In this document: positions 1 through 12,540 of the stretch, one piece after another
Layout of the letters: the number at the start of each line of letters is the position of its first letter
Position numbering within the stretch: position 1 is the first letter of the stretch
Assembly (NCBI GenBank): GCA_004154925.1
Contig: QJNS01000029.1
Location: forward strand, 248,001-312,000
Source: Monosporascus cannonballus
Taxonomy: Eukaryota > Ascomycota > Sordariomycetes > Xylariales
Direction of reading: 5' to 3'
DNA length: 64,000 nt
The notes under the pieces: model-generated
Databases searched by the model: none
What the model saw: the letters and a program-made list of their open reading frames with translations, nothing else
What the model was told of the DNA's origin: nothing
Position numbers and translations under genes: made by a program

Positions 1-2940
1 ACCTAAAAAAAAATAAAATATAAGGAAAAAATAAGTATAAAAAATACGATATATCGTTATTATTATCAAAGCGAAATTAAGATAATTAAATAACGTTTTA
101 AAATAATAAAAATAATAGTTTCGAAAGTTAGAAGATCTGATTAATATATTATTATAATATTATTAATATAAGTAACTTTTTAAAAAGGAACTGGATACGA
201 AATTATTAAAATATAGCAAATGGGATTATAAAATAATTTTTAAAAAAGGATTTTCGACAAAGTTTTACCTTATTATAACTTTAGCGAAAATGAATTACGT
301 ATTTTCAAAAAATATTTAAAAAATCGATTATAAAAAGGATAAATTTAATATTCGAAGTTTTTAAAAGGACATCCGATATTTCTTTTATTAAAAAAATGAA
401 AAATTAAGATTTATAGTGAATTATTCATAACTGAACGATATTATTGTTAAAGATCGAATATTATTACTTTTAATTACGGAAATAAAAAACCAATTTTATA
501 AAGCCAAATAATTCATAATATTTGATTTTAAAACTAAATATACTTTTATTAAAATTAAAAAAGAATGCGAATAAAAAATAGCTTTTAAAACAATATACGT
601 ATTTTTTAAATATTTAATTACGCTAATAGGATTTACGAACGTATTAGTAGTTTTCCTGCAAATAATTAATTATGTATTACGAAAATACCTCGATATTTTC
701 GTTATATACTATTTCGATAATATTCTTATTTTTTCCGAAACGGAAAAGGCATATGTAAAATACGTTTATAAAACTTTTCAAATTTTATAAAACGTAAGGT
801 TATTTATTAATGCAAAAAGGAATTAATTTTATAAATAAGAAACAAAATATCTGAAATATATTATTATTCCGGAATATATTAGGATAAAGTTTAAGAAAAT
901 CGCTTTAATTATAAAATAAGAAATATTAACGATATTTAAAAAAGTATAGATATTTTTTAGATTTGCCAATTGTTATAGAAACTTTATTCGAAATTTGAAT
1001 AGGATAATTATATTTTTAATAAATTTTATAAAAAAAGTATTAAATAAATACCAAATACAAGAAAAGTATTTCAGGATATTAAGGATGCAATTATTAACGA
1101 GTTAATATTAATTATATATAATTTAAACAGTTCGGTTAAATTAAAAATTAATATTTCGGATTACGCGTTAAACGTAATAATCGGATAACGAAATAATTAA
1201 AATAAATTGCACCTTATTATATTTTTTTCGTATAAATTAAAAAAGCTGAACTGAATTACGGTATTCCAAATAACGATTTTATGGCCATTATTATGGCATT
1301 TTAAAGATTTAAGCATTTTCTAAAAGGAAGCTTATATTAAGTTAAAATTATACGGATTATTAAAATTTTACCCGATTTATTACGACTAAGAAATTTATAG
1401 GACGATAATTTCGTTATGTAGAAAAATTGGCGAATTTCGATTTCGTTATTATTTATAGAAAAGGCTTAAAAATAATAAAGTAAATACCTTAAATAAGTAA
1501 CCAGATTTCGAAAAAGAAATTAATTAAAATTAATTATATAATTTTCGATTTTATTATAAAAAGATATTTACGTTTATAACAAATTACGATAATTCGAGTA
1601 ATACTTTTAGATATGCATTAAAAGATTTAATAATATAATAATAATTTCCTAAAAAACCCAAAAACGCATAAAATATAAGTTTTAGAAAAATATTAAGAGA
1701 ATTTAATACGAAACATATACGAATATTAATTATACGGATATTTCGTAATTTATATAACCTTAAAACGGTTTTAACGTATATATTCCTTTTTTAAAATAAA
1801 AAGAATAATAAAAAAAGATATACGGTAATACGATATTTAAGTTAAAATACAGATTCGATAATATAAGCTATACGGAGAATTACCGTTATTATCAGTTATA
1901 AAGCGATCATAATATTTAATTTTATTCGATTTTATTATTAAATTCTTTAAGTTAAGAAATTTAATAATGGAAATATATTATAATAATATTTTCGTAATCC
2001 TCGACCGATTTACGAAATCTTCTTATTTTGCACTGTATTATAAGAATATAAATGTCGAATAAATAACATACGTTTTTTAAATACATTTTAAATATATACG
2101 GATTATTTATAAAAAATATTTTAAATAAACGATCGATATATGTATGTAAGTTTTGGCAAAGTTTAATAATATAAATCGGCTTAAATTATAAGTTATTTTA
2201 CGTATTTAAACTTTAAACAAATAAATAAACGAAACGAATAAATTAAGTTTCAAAAACTTATTTACAACATTATATTAATTACGAATAAAGCAATTCAGTT
2301 AAGAAATTATTAATTGCAAAATTAACTTAAAATACCAGTTATTATAAAAATATTAAGATAATATTTGTAAACGTAAATTTTTGTTTTATTCAAAAAATTT
2401 ATAAAAAAGTATAGGACGACGATCAAATTAATATTAAAGAAATCCTTATATTAAAATAATTTCGATAATTATATTAAAAAACAAAAACAGAATTCAAATT
2501 TATATAAAATTAAATAAGCAAATATTATAACCAGAAAAAGTTAAAAAAATTAATTTTCGAAAAAAAGAAAATAATTTTCCTCGTTACAAAAAACATTTAA
2601 ATAAAACGACCTAATAAACAATTTAATTTCAAATATATCGGTCCATATAAAACTATCAAAAGAATCTCAGAAAATAACTATTAATTAAAACCTTTACCAA
2701 AAATTAAATTTTATTTAGTTTTTTACGTTTTTGTATTCCAATTAGTAATAAATATAATTAAGGTATATACGGTATAAACCGATATAAAAATAAAAAACGA
2801 ATAAGCATACAAAGTAAAAAAAATTCTTTAACATACGAAAACAAAATAGATTTACCCAGTACCTAATTAAATAGAAAAAACATCCAAATTTTAAGAATAT
2901 TTAAAAACCCGCTAAAAACCTTATTAGCGCCCAGTACCTG
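1..2940 (+). pseudogene. gypsy pol remnant (RT, RNase H, integrase, chromodomain), copy A
   Basis: This was a polyprotein for reverse transcription and integration of the element. In frame one can follow the end of the pre-RT region, the RT palm with a damaged box (YFDN, second Asp to Asn), an RNase H stretch (near 1145-1180, KINISDYALNVIIG), the integrase core near 1970-2160 and the GPYKT.KRISENNY linker near 2640-2690. Many in-frame TAA/TAG codons make it non-functional. The start is cut by the window edge, so gag and protease cannot be judged. Confidence 0.85.
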
Positions 2941-3423
2941 TTAAAAAACTTTTACTAATAATGCCGAAATCGGCAAGGTCGAAAATTCTCCAATTATTAA
3001 ATAACTAATTTGTAAACTTTAAGTTGGACCAGTCGAAAAAAGGTACGGCTTTTGCCGTTATAGCCTTAGCGGCCTTTAATTCGGCCTATTTTTCTTAACG
3101 TTTTAACTTATCCAATTCCTCTAGGGATCGAAATTTACGAAATAACATACGTACTATACGGTCGGCCTATAATTTCTTTTATTTTCGAAAATGATAAACT
3201 TTAGTTTATATTTGTTCCGCTTTTTTCTGGCTTTCTTAAATTCCGTTTTAACCTTAAGATAATTGGAAACGAACTTTTCGAATTAAAAAGTAGAAAAACC
3301 GTTAACGTTATAAAGGTCTTAATTCCGCGTTACGTATTTTTCGCACCTGGAAAAATCCGACAAAAAAACACGATAAGATAATAACCCGCGACGAACATAA
3401 TAAGAACATATAGGCATATCCAT
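2940..3423 (-). pseudogene. antisense ORF of gypsy copy A, six-Cys (Zn2Cys6-like) protein remnant
   Basis: On the minus strand, from an ATG at 3423 (second ATG at 3417), one frame reads MDMPICSYYVRRG, then FSRCEKY, with Cys at two of the six expected positions. Tyr (TAY, the RIP product of TGY) sits at the other four. The spacing is Cx2C-x7-C-x9-C-x2-C-x7-C. Further on, a charged region holds SLEELDKL and AELKAAKAITAKA, and the C-terminal part reads FDWSNLKF. The frame ends close to the pol stop, so the two genes converge tail to tail. Homologous frames occur at the same place in copies B, C, D and E. The function is unknown. The Cys spacing suggests zinc binding, but that is inference. Confidence 0.65.
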
Positions 3424-3566
3424 AATTCAAAAAGTAATTAATTTAAGCAAGTTATTTCGTTTTTTTGTTTTTTTATTAATTGATTTTTTAATACGACCCG
3501 ATAAAATAATAAAAAAACTTATAAAAAAGATATTTTCGGGGCGAAAATTATGGAAAAAGAAGATCG

Positions 3567-3932
3567 TATTATGACTTAATGAGTTGCGGCCTTAAAGAGG
3601 ATCGCAATAAACTATTAAGCTATATAGGTTAAATTACGTAAAGGCTTAATAGGATCGATCGTAAAGCCTATAAAGCCAGGTTCGATAAGATTAATCGTAA
3701 AGTTTATAAAGCCAGGATCGACAGATTAAAAAAGTTAAATATAAAACATTTATTATTTCCATAATTTAAATAATTTTAGATTGCAACAGAATATCGTTAT
3801 CCAAGATACTTTTGGTATTACGAAACGTAATATAATTACTGTATTTATTATTCAGATTCCCACGATACTCCTGTCAACATAAACCCGTACGACTAAGATT
3901 TAATCGTTGGTTAAACCTCTTGGCTCGTTACG
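3567..3932 (+). repeat. 3' LTR of gypsy copy A
   Basis: It starts TATTATGACTTAATGAG (RIP form of TGTTATGACCTAA) and ends in a block related to GTTAAACCGCCTAGCTGTCACA. The shared gypsy block with GGTATTACGAAACGTAATA lies near 3813. It contains imperfect copies of ATCGTAAAG..TATAAAGCCAGG like the D LTR. It is preceded by a purine-rich stretch, GGGGCGAAAATTATGGAAAA, the likely polypurine tract. Confidence 0.85.
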
Positions 3933-5793
3933 AGTATTTTAATTACTAATATATTTATCAGTGGGTTTTTAATTAAATTCTTTTAAATCGTTATTATTAT
4001 AATAATGGAATTTAATTTTTAAATTCGTACAATTGACGAAATATAGGTTTTTTTAAATATGTTACACATAAAATATGTTGTTATAATTTATATTTTTTTA
4101 TAAAAAGTTTTAAAAAAACCAAAATATATATAGAATTCGAACCAGCTTTATAAGGATTCAAAGATTTATCTTAATTATAATACTGTAAATCTTTTATTAG
4201 GTAATAAAAATTGAACTTTATATTATTTTTATAAAAGCCGTAGTTGTTTTATAACGAATAATATATGTTTATCGTTATATTTTTTATAAAAGATTTATTA
4301 TTTTCTATTACTGAAAATATTAAAAATAAAACCGTTAAATTTATTTTGGGCCATAATTTATATATATTACGACACTAGCAAAGAGGCTCTTTTAAGCCGC
4401 CGTTTTCCTATATATACGCAAGCGCATAGCGCTTGCTAGATAAATTCTTTCTTTTTTCTTTGTACAATAACAGAGTATCTCCCAAAGCCTAAGAGACGTA
4501 TAGTGTCGTAACAATATATCGAGAAAATTATTATTTGTTTTTGGTTAACCAATAACGTTTATTTCTAATAACAGTTTTAAAAATAAAATTCTTTTAATAT
4601 TAGAATAAACATTTTTTAAAAATAAATATTTAATTATTGAAAGCGTAAAACTTTTACTGTATATTTATTAATAATATTTGTATTTAATATATTAATTATA
4701 TACATTATAATAATTTGTAATATATTTCTTTCTTTGTATTTTATATATTTCTTAAAATTTATAACAGAAAAAGTGCATGATGTTTTTTAAACTTTATAAT
4801 TATTAAAAATATATTGTTGGCCGATAATATCAAAATGCGAAAATTGTTCTAAAAATATATTATAAAGATTTTTTTTAAAAAAACTATTTATATAAATATT
4901 ATTTATTACATAACAGCAATACATTTGTAAAATTAAAGTTCAATTATTTTTATTAATTATATAATTAAAAACATTATTATTTTTAAATATTGATTTAGTA
5001 ACCTTATATTAAGATTAAAAAAATATATTAATACGTTACAAGTAAAATGCAAAAATATTTAACATAATTTATATAGTTATAACTTAAATATTTATTATCG
5101 AATTAATGAAATATTTGTCTATAAAAAAGTTATATATTTTAAAATATTTTTAAAATATTTTTCATTTGTTAAACCTATACTAAATATTATTACAAAATTA
5201 TAATATCAAGAAAATAAAATATATAATTTTATTAAAATTTGAATATTCAGGACAAACATATTTTTAACAAATAACAAAAATATTATTATTATTACAATTA
5301 TTAACTTCACAATAAGTTTACAATTTTCTTAATTAAACAAAATACTTATGTACGTACGACAATTACATCTATAAGCGCAAGTACAATTATCGACGAAATA
5401 AATTTAAATATTGTTTATTTTTATTTTTATTTTTATTTTCTTCTAAAAATACATAGAATTATATATAAATAGCAGGATTTTTATTATATTATTAATACAT
5501 TTTCTTAAAACATTTAAAAAAGCTTGAAAAGATAAAAAGGTTTTATTATAAAATTAATATTAATTATAAAAGTTATTATTAAATATACCTTATGTAGTTA
5601 AACCACAATAAAATTTATTAATAATTAAAAAGAGAACATAATTTTAAAAATTAAAAATGTATTTCTGCCGAAATACAAATATATATTAAAATATAACATT
5701 AATAACGATTATTTATAATAACGTCAAAGTATTCGTTAATATTTTTATTTATAAATATGATATTAGCAATCACAGTGACCAAATACAGGAAAT
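3933..5793. other. AT-rich spacer without recognisable gene
   Basis: Very AT-rich DNA between gypsy A and copia-1. Apart from the solo LTR at 4365-4513 I see no open frame, RNA gene or known repeat. CpA is not as depleted here as in the gypsy bodies, so part of it may be old decayed DNA and not freshly RIP-mutated repeat. Confidence 0.5.
4365..4513. repeat. 149-bp solo LTR with TSD atata
   Basis: Ends are TATTACGACACTA and TAGTGTCGTAACA, i.e. a 13-bp inverted repeat TGTTACGACACTA with one G-to-A change. It is flanked by ATATA on both sides (4360-4364 and 4514-4518). Inside are a TATA-like TCCTATATATACGC and a short hairpin GCAAGCG-CATAG-CGCTTGC. It is clearly less AT-rich than its surroundings. 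TG…CA ends plus a 5-bp duplication fit a solo LTR. A small non-autonomous DNA element is the alternative, because the inverted repeats are long for an LTR. Confidence 0.7.
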
Positions 5794-5967
5794 TAGTAAT
5801 AGCTTGATAATCTATGTTAGGAAAGACTAAAGACATCTGGGGCGTACCGCTTTTATATATACGTCCTATTTATACAAACGGTAATCCCTGGACAAACGTT
5901 ATCCTAGGTTATAAAGCATTGCTTCAAAACGCCAGCCATGGGCATTTAAAGCACCCAACTGCCAATA
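5794..5967 (-). repeat. 3' LTR of copia-1 (left)
   Basis: 174 bp, the same length as its partner at 18636-18809. Its better preserved core contains GGGGCGTACCGC and GTTATCCTAGG, and it ends ACTGCCAATA (from ACTGCCGACA). The element is on the minus strand, so this left copy is the downstream LTR. Confidence 0.85.
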
Positions 5968-6651
5968 CGCCCTTTTACGTCAAATAACCTTCTTTACTAA
6001 AGTTTTTAATTTGTATAAAAATTAAATTTTTATTTTCGTTAGTTTTAAATGCCTTTTAGCTTATTTTGTATCTGTATTTTTTTAAGCCCTAAGTTGGTTA
6101 TAAATCGTTCGAAACCAGCCTTATCTAGTTGTTTCGTAAACCTATTTACTGGGTTATCCTTATTTTTTACGTACTAAAAATAAATGTTTCCGTCCTGAAC
6201 CTCCTGACGTACATAATGATATTCGAGCCAAATATAACGTTTTTTTCGGGTTATTTGTATTTCCGTTACTTATTTTAACGCACTTATATTATTCTCCACG
6301 ATAAGAATAGGGCCTTTAAATATAAGCCTTAACTTTATAAGAATGTTCCTAATTCCAGCTGTGTCCGTTATTGTTATTCCTGTTTTTATGTACTTTATTT
6401 TCGTAATATATTTAATAATAATATCCTATAATTTCGAAAGTTACGTAACGGGTGCTCCAGCCATAAAAAATACGCATCCCGTAATAAATTTTGCTAATTC
6501 GTAGTTCGGAAAGCTTATATTTATTATTCCGAATAACCTTAGGTCGTTATATTTCCGGTACGGGAGGTTTTCGTTAAATGTTTTATACTGAAAAAACAGG
6601 TTTATTGTACCGTTTAGGTAACGTAATAATCGCTTAATATATTCCCGGTAT
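5968..6651 (-). pseudogene. copia-1 pol, 3' end (RT end and RNase H)
   Basis: On the minus strand this stretch encodes the C-terminal end of a copia polyprotein. LEYHYVRQEVQDGNIYF corresponds to the family's HIDIRYHFIRE…G.I…Y region, and NRFTKQLDKAGFER to the ..DGLTKPL….F motif. Stops are of RIP type. It continues on the far side of gypsy B at 13584, as the ttagg duplication shows. Confidence 0.8.
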
Positions 6652-6656
6652 TTAGG

Positions 6657-7053
6657 TGTTACGACCTAACAGACTCAGGTCTCGGGAAACGGTCAGCCTT
6701 GACCGAAACAGGACTTAAGTGGGTTAAAGCACATAATTAGTACTTAGTCAGGAACTGCTAAGCACAATTAAGCGGTTGCTTAATTAAGTTTTGCTAAGTA
6801 CAATCGATTAATGCTGCTTAGTTAATAATTATTAAGTACGTAAAAAGAAAAAAAGTATATAGTTATATTTATTTTATATAGCGTAAATAATTTTAGCTTA
6901 TAACATTTACCAATATTAACCGTTTGTAATTAACACTTTGGTATTACGAAACGTAACCAAGTTTACTTTATTACTCCGAATCCCACGATACTTTTATTAA
7001 TATAAACCCGTACGATTAGGTTTAATAATTAGTTAAACCACCTAGCCATCATA
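6657..7053 (+). repeat. 5' LTR of gypsy B
   Basis: 397 bp, TGTTACGACCTAACAGACTC … CCACCTAGCCATCATA. The U3 part carries several copies of a GCTAAGCAC/GCTTAATTAAG-like motif (near 6755-6835) not found in LTRs of the other subfamilies. The 3' half, with GGTATTACGAAACGTAA near 6940, is common to all gypsy copies here. Confidence 0.93.
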
Positions 7054-7099
7054 CGTTATAAGCTTTTGTTCAGTAATACCGTTAAATTCTGAGCAATAC

Positions 7100-10000
7100 C
7101 GCCGACATTATATTTACCAGCAAGCAGCCCAAACAGCCCATTTACCAGGTCCCTAAGGATCCTAATACTAAAATGAAATCCAAAGAAAAAAAGAAACAGC
7201 CTTGCCTTTTTCGAAAGGAAGTTCTTTAACGCTTAGATGCCATGAACGAACGCATTATCCAGCTTAAATAAAACAAAAATAACCTTATTACGTTTTTCTA
7301 AGCTGCCCATAAAAAGCTTAAGGAAAAGGGAAAAGTTCCCGAGACCGGAAAGCCCTTTCGGCCAAGCCAGGTTATTCAGCTAAACTTTACCAAAAAACCA
7401 AAAAAAATCTTTAAACCCCCCAAGCCAGAATCTTTTAATAGAACTTCGACCAAATTATAATTGTTTTTAACCTAATGCCGAACGTATTTCGGGTATTTTC
7501 CTATTCGATTCGTTACGCTTACTGTACAAATTAAGTTCGCAGTTGGACGATTTACCAAAAACGCGATTATTTGGTTTAAGCCGGCTATAAAAGAATACGT
7601 TACCTTACTAATCGAAAAACGCAACCCGGAAATAATGCGGGTATATAATAATTACGAATAGTTCGAATAAGCGTTAATAAAGGCTTTCGGAATAATAAAC
7701 GAAAAAATAAAGGCCGAAATATAAATTTAATAATTACGATAAAAGAGATCGGTATCCAAATACGATAACGTATTAGTTTAATTAATATCCAAATTAAATT
7801 GGGGATAAGAAATATTAATGGCCAAATTTTTTAATAACCTAAAAAAGGAAGTACAAAAAAAGCCTTTTAAATTTGACCGGCCTAATTATCTATCGGATTA
7901 TATCGCCATGGTAGTTAAAATTAATAACCGGTAATATACCTGGCGTACCAAAGGAACTAAAGGAAAAAATAATAACAAACCCCGATATACGGCTAATATT
8001 AACGTTTTTCGGCGCAATAACACTTTTTATGGCACTAAACCAGGCCCTATGGAGCTAAAAGTTACCTATAAGAAGAACTGGAGCTAAATTAAGTGCTATA
8101 ATTGCGGAAAAAAAGGATATAAGGTTTATAAGTGCTTTTTACCCAAGAAGTTACGACGGAATAATTAAAAGCCTATACCCGAAGGACAACCTAAGGAAAA
8201 TCAAAAAAACGAAAAATTTATTAATATAATTCGGCCTAAGTATATGTTAGGCTTACCGTAGCAGGAAATTTAATAAAGAATACGTAAAGCTTAAAGATTA
8301 TCTCAAAAGGTATTTCGAATATAGCAGGACGCCTTAAGAGGATGGTTAGAAAAGTATTAAGATTGGACGGAAAAAGTTTGTCCTGGAACCTTTAATCGAT
8401 ATGGCAAAATATATATTATTTATTGCCGACGACGGGACTGCCCTTAACGTAAGGAATAAAAACGATATATTTATAATAGGATTATCCGTATATATTATGA
8501 AAAATTTGATTTTTTTAACCGAACGGGAAATAATAAGAACGATAAATAATAAAATTAATATTTTCGATTTATAACCCCTAAAAATAATTTTTTTCAGCTA
8601 ATAATAATAGAAAGCTAACTTAAAGGAAAATGGTACCCGTAAAAAAACCCCTTTTGTTATTATAAGTGGTATAATTACCAGACGGAAAAGGAATTAATCC
8701 AGCATATTATGGAAAAGTATTACCAAAAGGTTATTACGGATTTTTATTTTTAATTAATATTTATTATAAATCCCGATAAACGATAAGCCTTAAAAAAAAA
8801 TTTAATAATTTATACGAAACTTTTAATAAGAAAAAAATAAGGCTTAGTAGGAAATTATATGCCATATTAAGGAATAATTTACCCAGTACGGAAAAAAAAT
8901 TTAACAGAATTAAGAATAATTAATATAATTTAAAGGCACAGTATGCCGATAAGAACGACAGATATAACAGCTTGATGTGTTATACAAAAAAATATAAATA
9001 AAGTTCGACAAATTCGAAAAGGAATTAAAAAACGAAAGTTATTTATAAAAAAGCCGTAAAATAACGAAACCCAAAGGAATTAAAATAAATTCCTAAAAAA
9101 AACTTTAAACGTAACGATAAAAACCGTTAATAACTTTATCACTTTGGATATACGAATCGGAACGTATTAATATATCGTAATGGTAAATTACGGAGCTCTG
9201 GGTGGAAATTATATTATACCGGATATGGTTAACGAATTTAAATTATTATGGAGATATAAGTTAAAACCTTATATAACGACAAACGCCGAAGGTTAGGATT
9301 TCGTTTACGATAACGGAAAGATTTTACGCGAAATTAATTATTTTGAAATTTTTATTTAAGGACGATACTAGATAATGGATTTCGACATCGTTTTATTCGG
9401 GAATTATGATATAATTTTAAGAAAACTATGGATATACCGGTATAAAATCTTGATTAATGGAAGGATTGGCCAGATAAAGTTTGTTTTACCCCCCGTTAAC
9501 AAACAAAAAAAAGAATTAAGATTTTAATATTTAATCGAAAATGGCGACGAATATAAGTATAAGGATACGATAAACATCTTATTACCCAAAAGGATAAAAT
9601 ATAAAAAAAGAATAGGTATCAGAGAAAAATATAACGTATTGTTATTATTATTAAAGCAAAGTTACGGCAATTAAATAACGATTTAAAATAACAGCCTTAA
9701 AAGTTAAAAGATTTAATTAATATGTTACCATAATATTATAAATATAAGTAACTTTTTAAAAAAAAATTAAATACGAAATTATTAGAATATAGCGAATAAA
9801 ATTACGAAATTATCCTTAAAAAGGGTTTTTTAACGAAGTTTTACCTTATTTATAACTTTAGCGGAAATAGGTTATACGTTTTCCGGGAATACCTGGAAGA
9901 TCGGTTATAAAAAGGATGGATTCGACCTTTAAAGTTATTAGCAGGATACCTTATATTTTTCGTACTTAAGAAAAATGGAAAATTACGACTTATAGTTAAT

Positions 10001-12540
10001 TATCGGCAATTGAACGATATTATTATTAAGAATTAAACGTTATTACCCCTAATTACAGAAATAAAAAACCGATTTTATGGAATTAAATAGTTTATAATAT
10101 TTAATTTTAAAAATAAATATAACCTTATTAAAATTAAGAAAGGATATGAATAGAAAATAATTTTCAGAACGAAATACGGATTGTTTAAATATTTGGTTAC
10201 ATTAATGGGATTTACGAATATATTAGCAATTTTTTAACGGATAATAAATTATGTATTATAAAAATACCTCGACATTTTTGTTATATATTATCTTAATAAT
10301 ATTTTCATTTTTTTAAAAACGGAAAAAATATATGCAAAATACATTTATAAAGTTTTTTAAGTTTTATAGAACGCAAAGTTATTAATTAATGCAAAAAAAA
10401 GTTAATTCCATAAATAAAAAATGGAATATCTGGGACATATTATTACCTTAGGATATATTAGAATGGACCCCAAAAAAGTTACTGCAGTTACAAAATGGGA
10501 AATACCAAATACGGTTAAAAAGGTATAGGCATTTTTTGGATTCGCCAATTATTATAGGAAGTTTATTCGAAATTTTAATAAAATTGCCTTACCCCTAATT
10601 AATTTTATTAAAAAAAAAGGAATTCAAATAAACGCCAGAAATAAAAAAGACGTTTTAGGAAATTAAGGATATAATTACTAGCAAGCCAATATTAATTATA
10701 TACAATCCGAATCGTCCCGTTAAGCTAAAAACCGATATTTCGGATTATGCGTTAGGCGCAATAATCGGACAACGGGATAATTAAGGTAAATTACACCTTA
10801 TCGCATTTTTTTCGTACAAATTAAAGGGAACCGAGCTTAATTACGGTATACCAAATAAGGAGTTTATGGTTATCGTTATGGCATTTAAAGAATTTAGGCA
10901 TTTCTTAAAAGGAAACCTTTATTAGGTTAAGGTTTATACGGATTATCAAAATCTTATCTGTTTTATTACGACCAGAGAACTTATAGAACGATAATTGCGA
11001 TATACAGAAAAAATGGTAAATTTCGATTTCGTTATTATTTATAGAAAGGGTTTAGAAAACGGCAAAGTAAATACCCTAAGTAAACGACCAAACTTCGAAA
11101 AAAAATTGGTTAAAATTAACCATACAATTTTTGATACTACCATAAAAGGATATTTACGCCCGTAATAAATTGCAATAATTCGGGCAGCACCCTTAGATAT
11201 ATATCAGAAAATCCAACAATACAATAACGGTTTTCTAAAAAACCAAAAAACGGACAAAATATAAGTTCCAAAAAAATATTAAATAGATTTAATATAAGAT
11301 ATATACGAATATCAGCTATATAAATATCCAGGAATTTACAAAACCCTAAAACGATTTTAACGTACGTATTTTTTTCCTAAGATGAAAACGATGGTTTAAA
11401 AGGTACGACGATAGTATAACCTTTGTAATAAAGCCAAAACGTAACAATATAAGCCTTATGGAAAACTATAACCATTACCGGTCTCAAAGAGACCATGGGA
11501 TTCGATCATTATGGATTTTATTACTAAATTTCCCTTATTTGAAAATCCAGTAACAAAAGTATATTACGATAACATTTTCGTTATCGTCAATCGATTTACA
11601 AAGTTTTCCTATTTTTTACCATATCATAAAGATATTAATACGGAATAAATGGCATATATTTTTTTCAAAAATATTTTTAACATATACAAATTACTAATAA
11701 AAATTATTTTAAACAAAGGATTAACCTTCGCGTCTAAGTTTTGGCAAGGCCTTATAACATAAATCGGCCTAAATCATAAGTTATTTAGCATATTTAGACC
11801 CCAGATAAATAAATAGACAAAACGGCTAAACCAAATATTGGAGGTATACCTATAATATTACATCAATTATGAACAAAACGATTAGGTTGAAAAATTACCT
11901 GTTATTTAATTAGCTTATAATATTAATTATTATAAAAACATCAAAATAATACCATTTAACGCAAATTTCGGTTTTATTCCAAAAGTTTACAAAAAAGTAC
12001 GCGACGACGGTCCAATCAATATCAAAATAATCCTTACGTCGAAGTAATTACGGCAGTTGCATTAAAAGATAAAAATAAAACTAGAATTCGTACGGAATCA
12101 AATAAGCAAATATTATAACAAAAAAAGGTTAAAAGGATTAATTTTCGAAAAGGGAAAGATAATTTACCTCGTTACCAAAAATATTCAAATAAAAAAACCT
12201 AGTAAAAAATTCAATTTCAAATATATCGGTCCATACAAAATTATTAAGAAAATCTTAGAAAATAATTATTAGTTAAAACTTTTACCAAAAGTTAAATTCT
12301 ATTTAATTTTTTACGTTTTTTTATTCGAATTAATAGCAAATATAATTAAGGTGCGTACGGTATAAAATAACGTAAAGGTGGAAAACGAAACGGTATACGA
12401 AATAAAGAGAATTTTCGATATGCGAAAATAAAACGGATTTACCTAGTACCTAATCAAATAAAAAAAGCACCCGAATTCCGAAAACACCTGGGAACTTATT
12501 AAGAACTTTATGAATACCTAACGCCTATTAAAAAATTTTC
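7100..12540 (+). pseudogene. gypsy B gag-pol with chromodomain, RIP-inactivated
   Basis: Gag is readable from about 7390 (PESFNRTSTKL…) and ends in a CCHC zinc knuckle at 8094-8135: C-YN-C-GKKG-Y-KVYK-C, with His replaced by Tyr. The protease box at 9183-9230 reads VNYGALGGNY; the catalytic Asp has become Asn. RT lies around 9800-10450 with YLNN at 10289-10300. RNase H lies around 10725-11110 (TDISDYALGAIIGQ). The integrase core lies around 11540-11770 (DRFTKFSYF; GLTFASKFWQ). The GPYKIIKKI.ENNY linker is near 12230. The chromodomain is near 12390-12520 (VYEIKRIFD … HPNSENTWE), which would direct integration to heterochromatin in chromoviruses. Whether gag and pol were one frame cannot be told. 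Confidence 0.92.

Larger units (their letters stand above)
1..3932 (+). mobile_element. Ty3/gypsy chromovirus copy A, 3' half, RIP-degraded
   Basis: The element enters the window already inside pol and runs through RT, RNase H, integrase and chromodomain to a 3' LTR at 3567-3932. The RT catalytic box reads YFDN (710-721) where intact gypsy elements have YLDD. An integrase core is readable near 1970-2060 (…ILDRFTKSSYF). The chromodomain tail lies near 2800-2940. Stops are nearly all TAA/TAG in places where the homologous copies suggest Gln or Trp, which fits RIP. The 5' part and the left target-site duplication are outside the window. Its 3' non-pol region and LTR are closest to copy D, so A and D form one subfamily. 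Confidence 0.9.
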
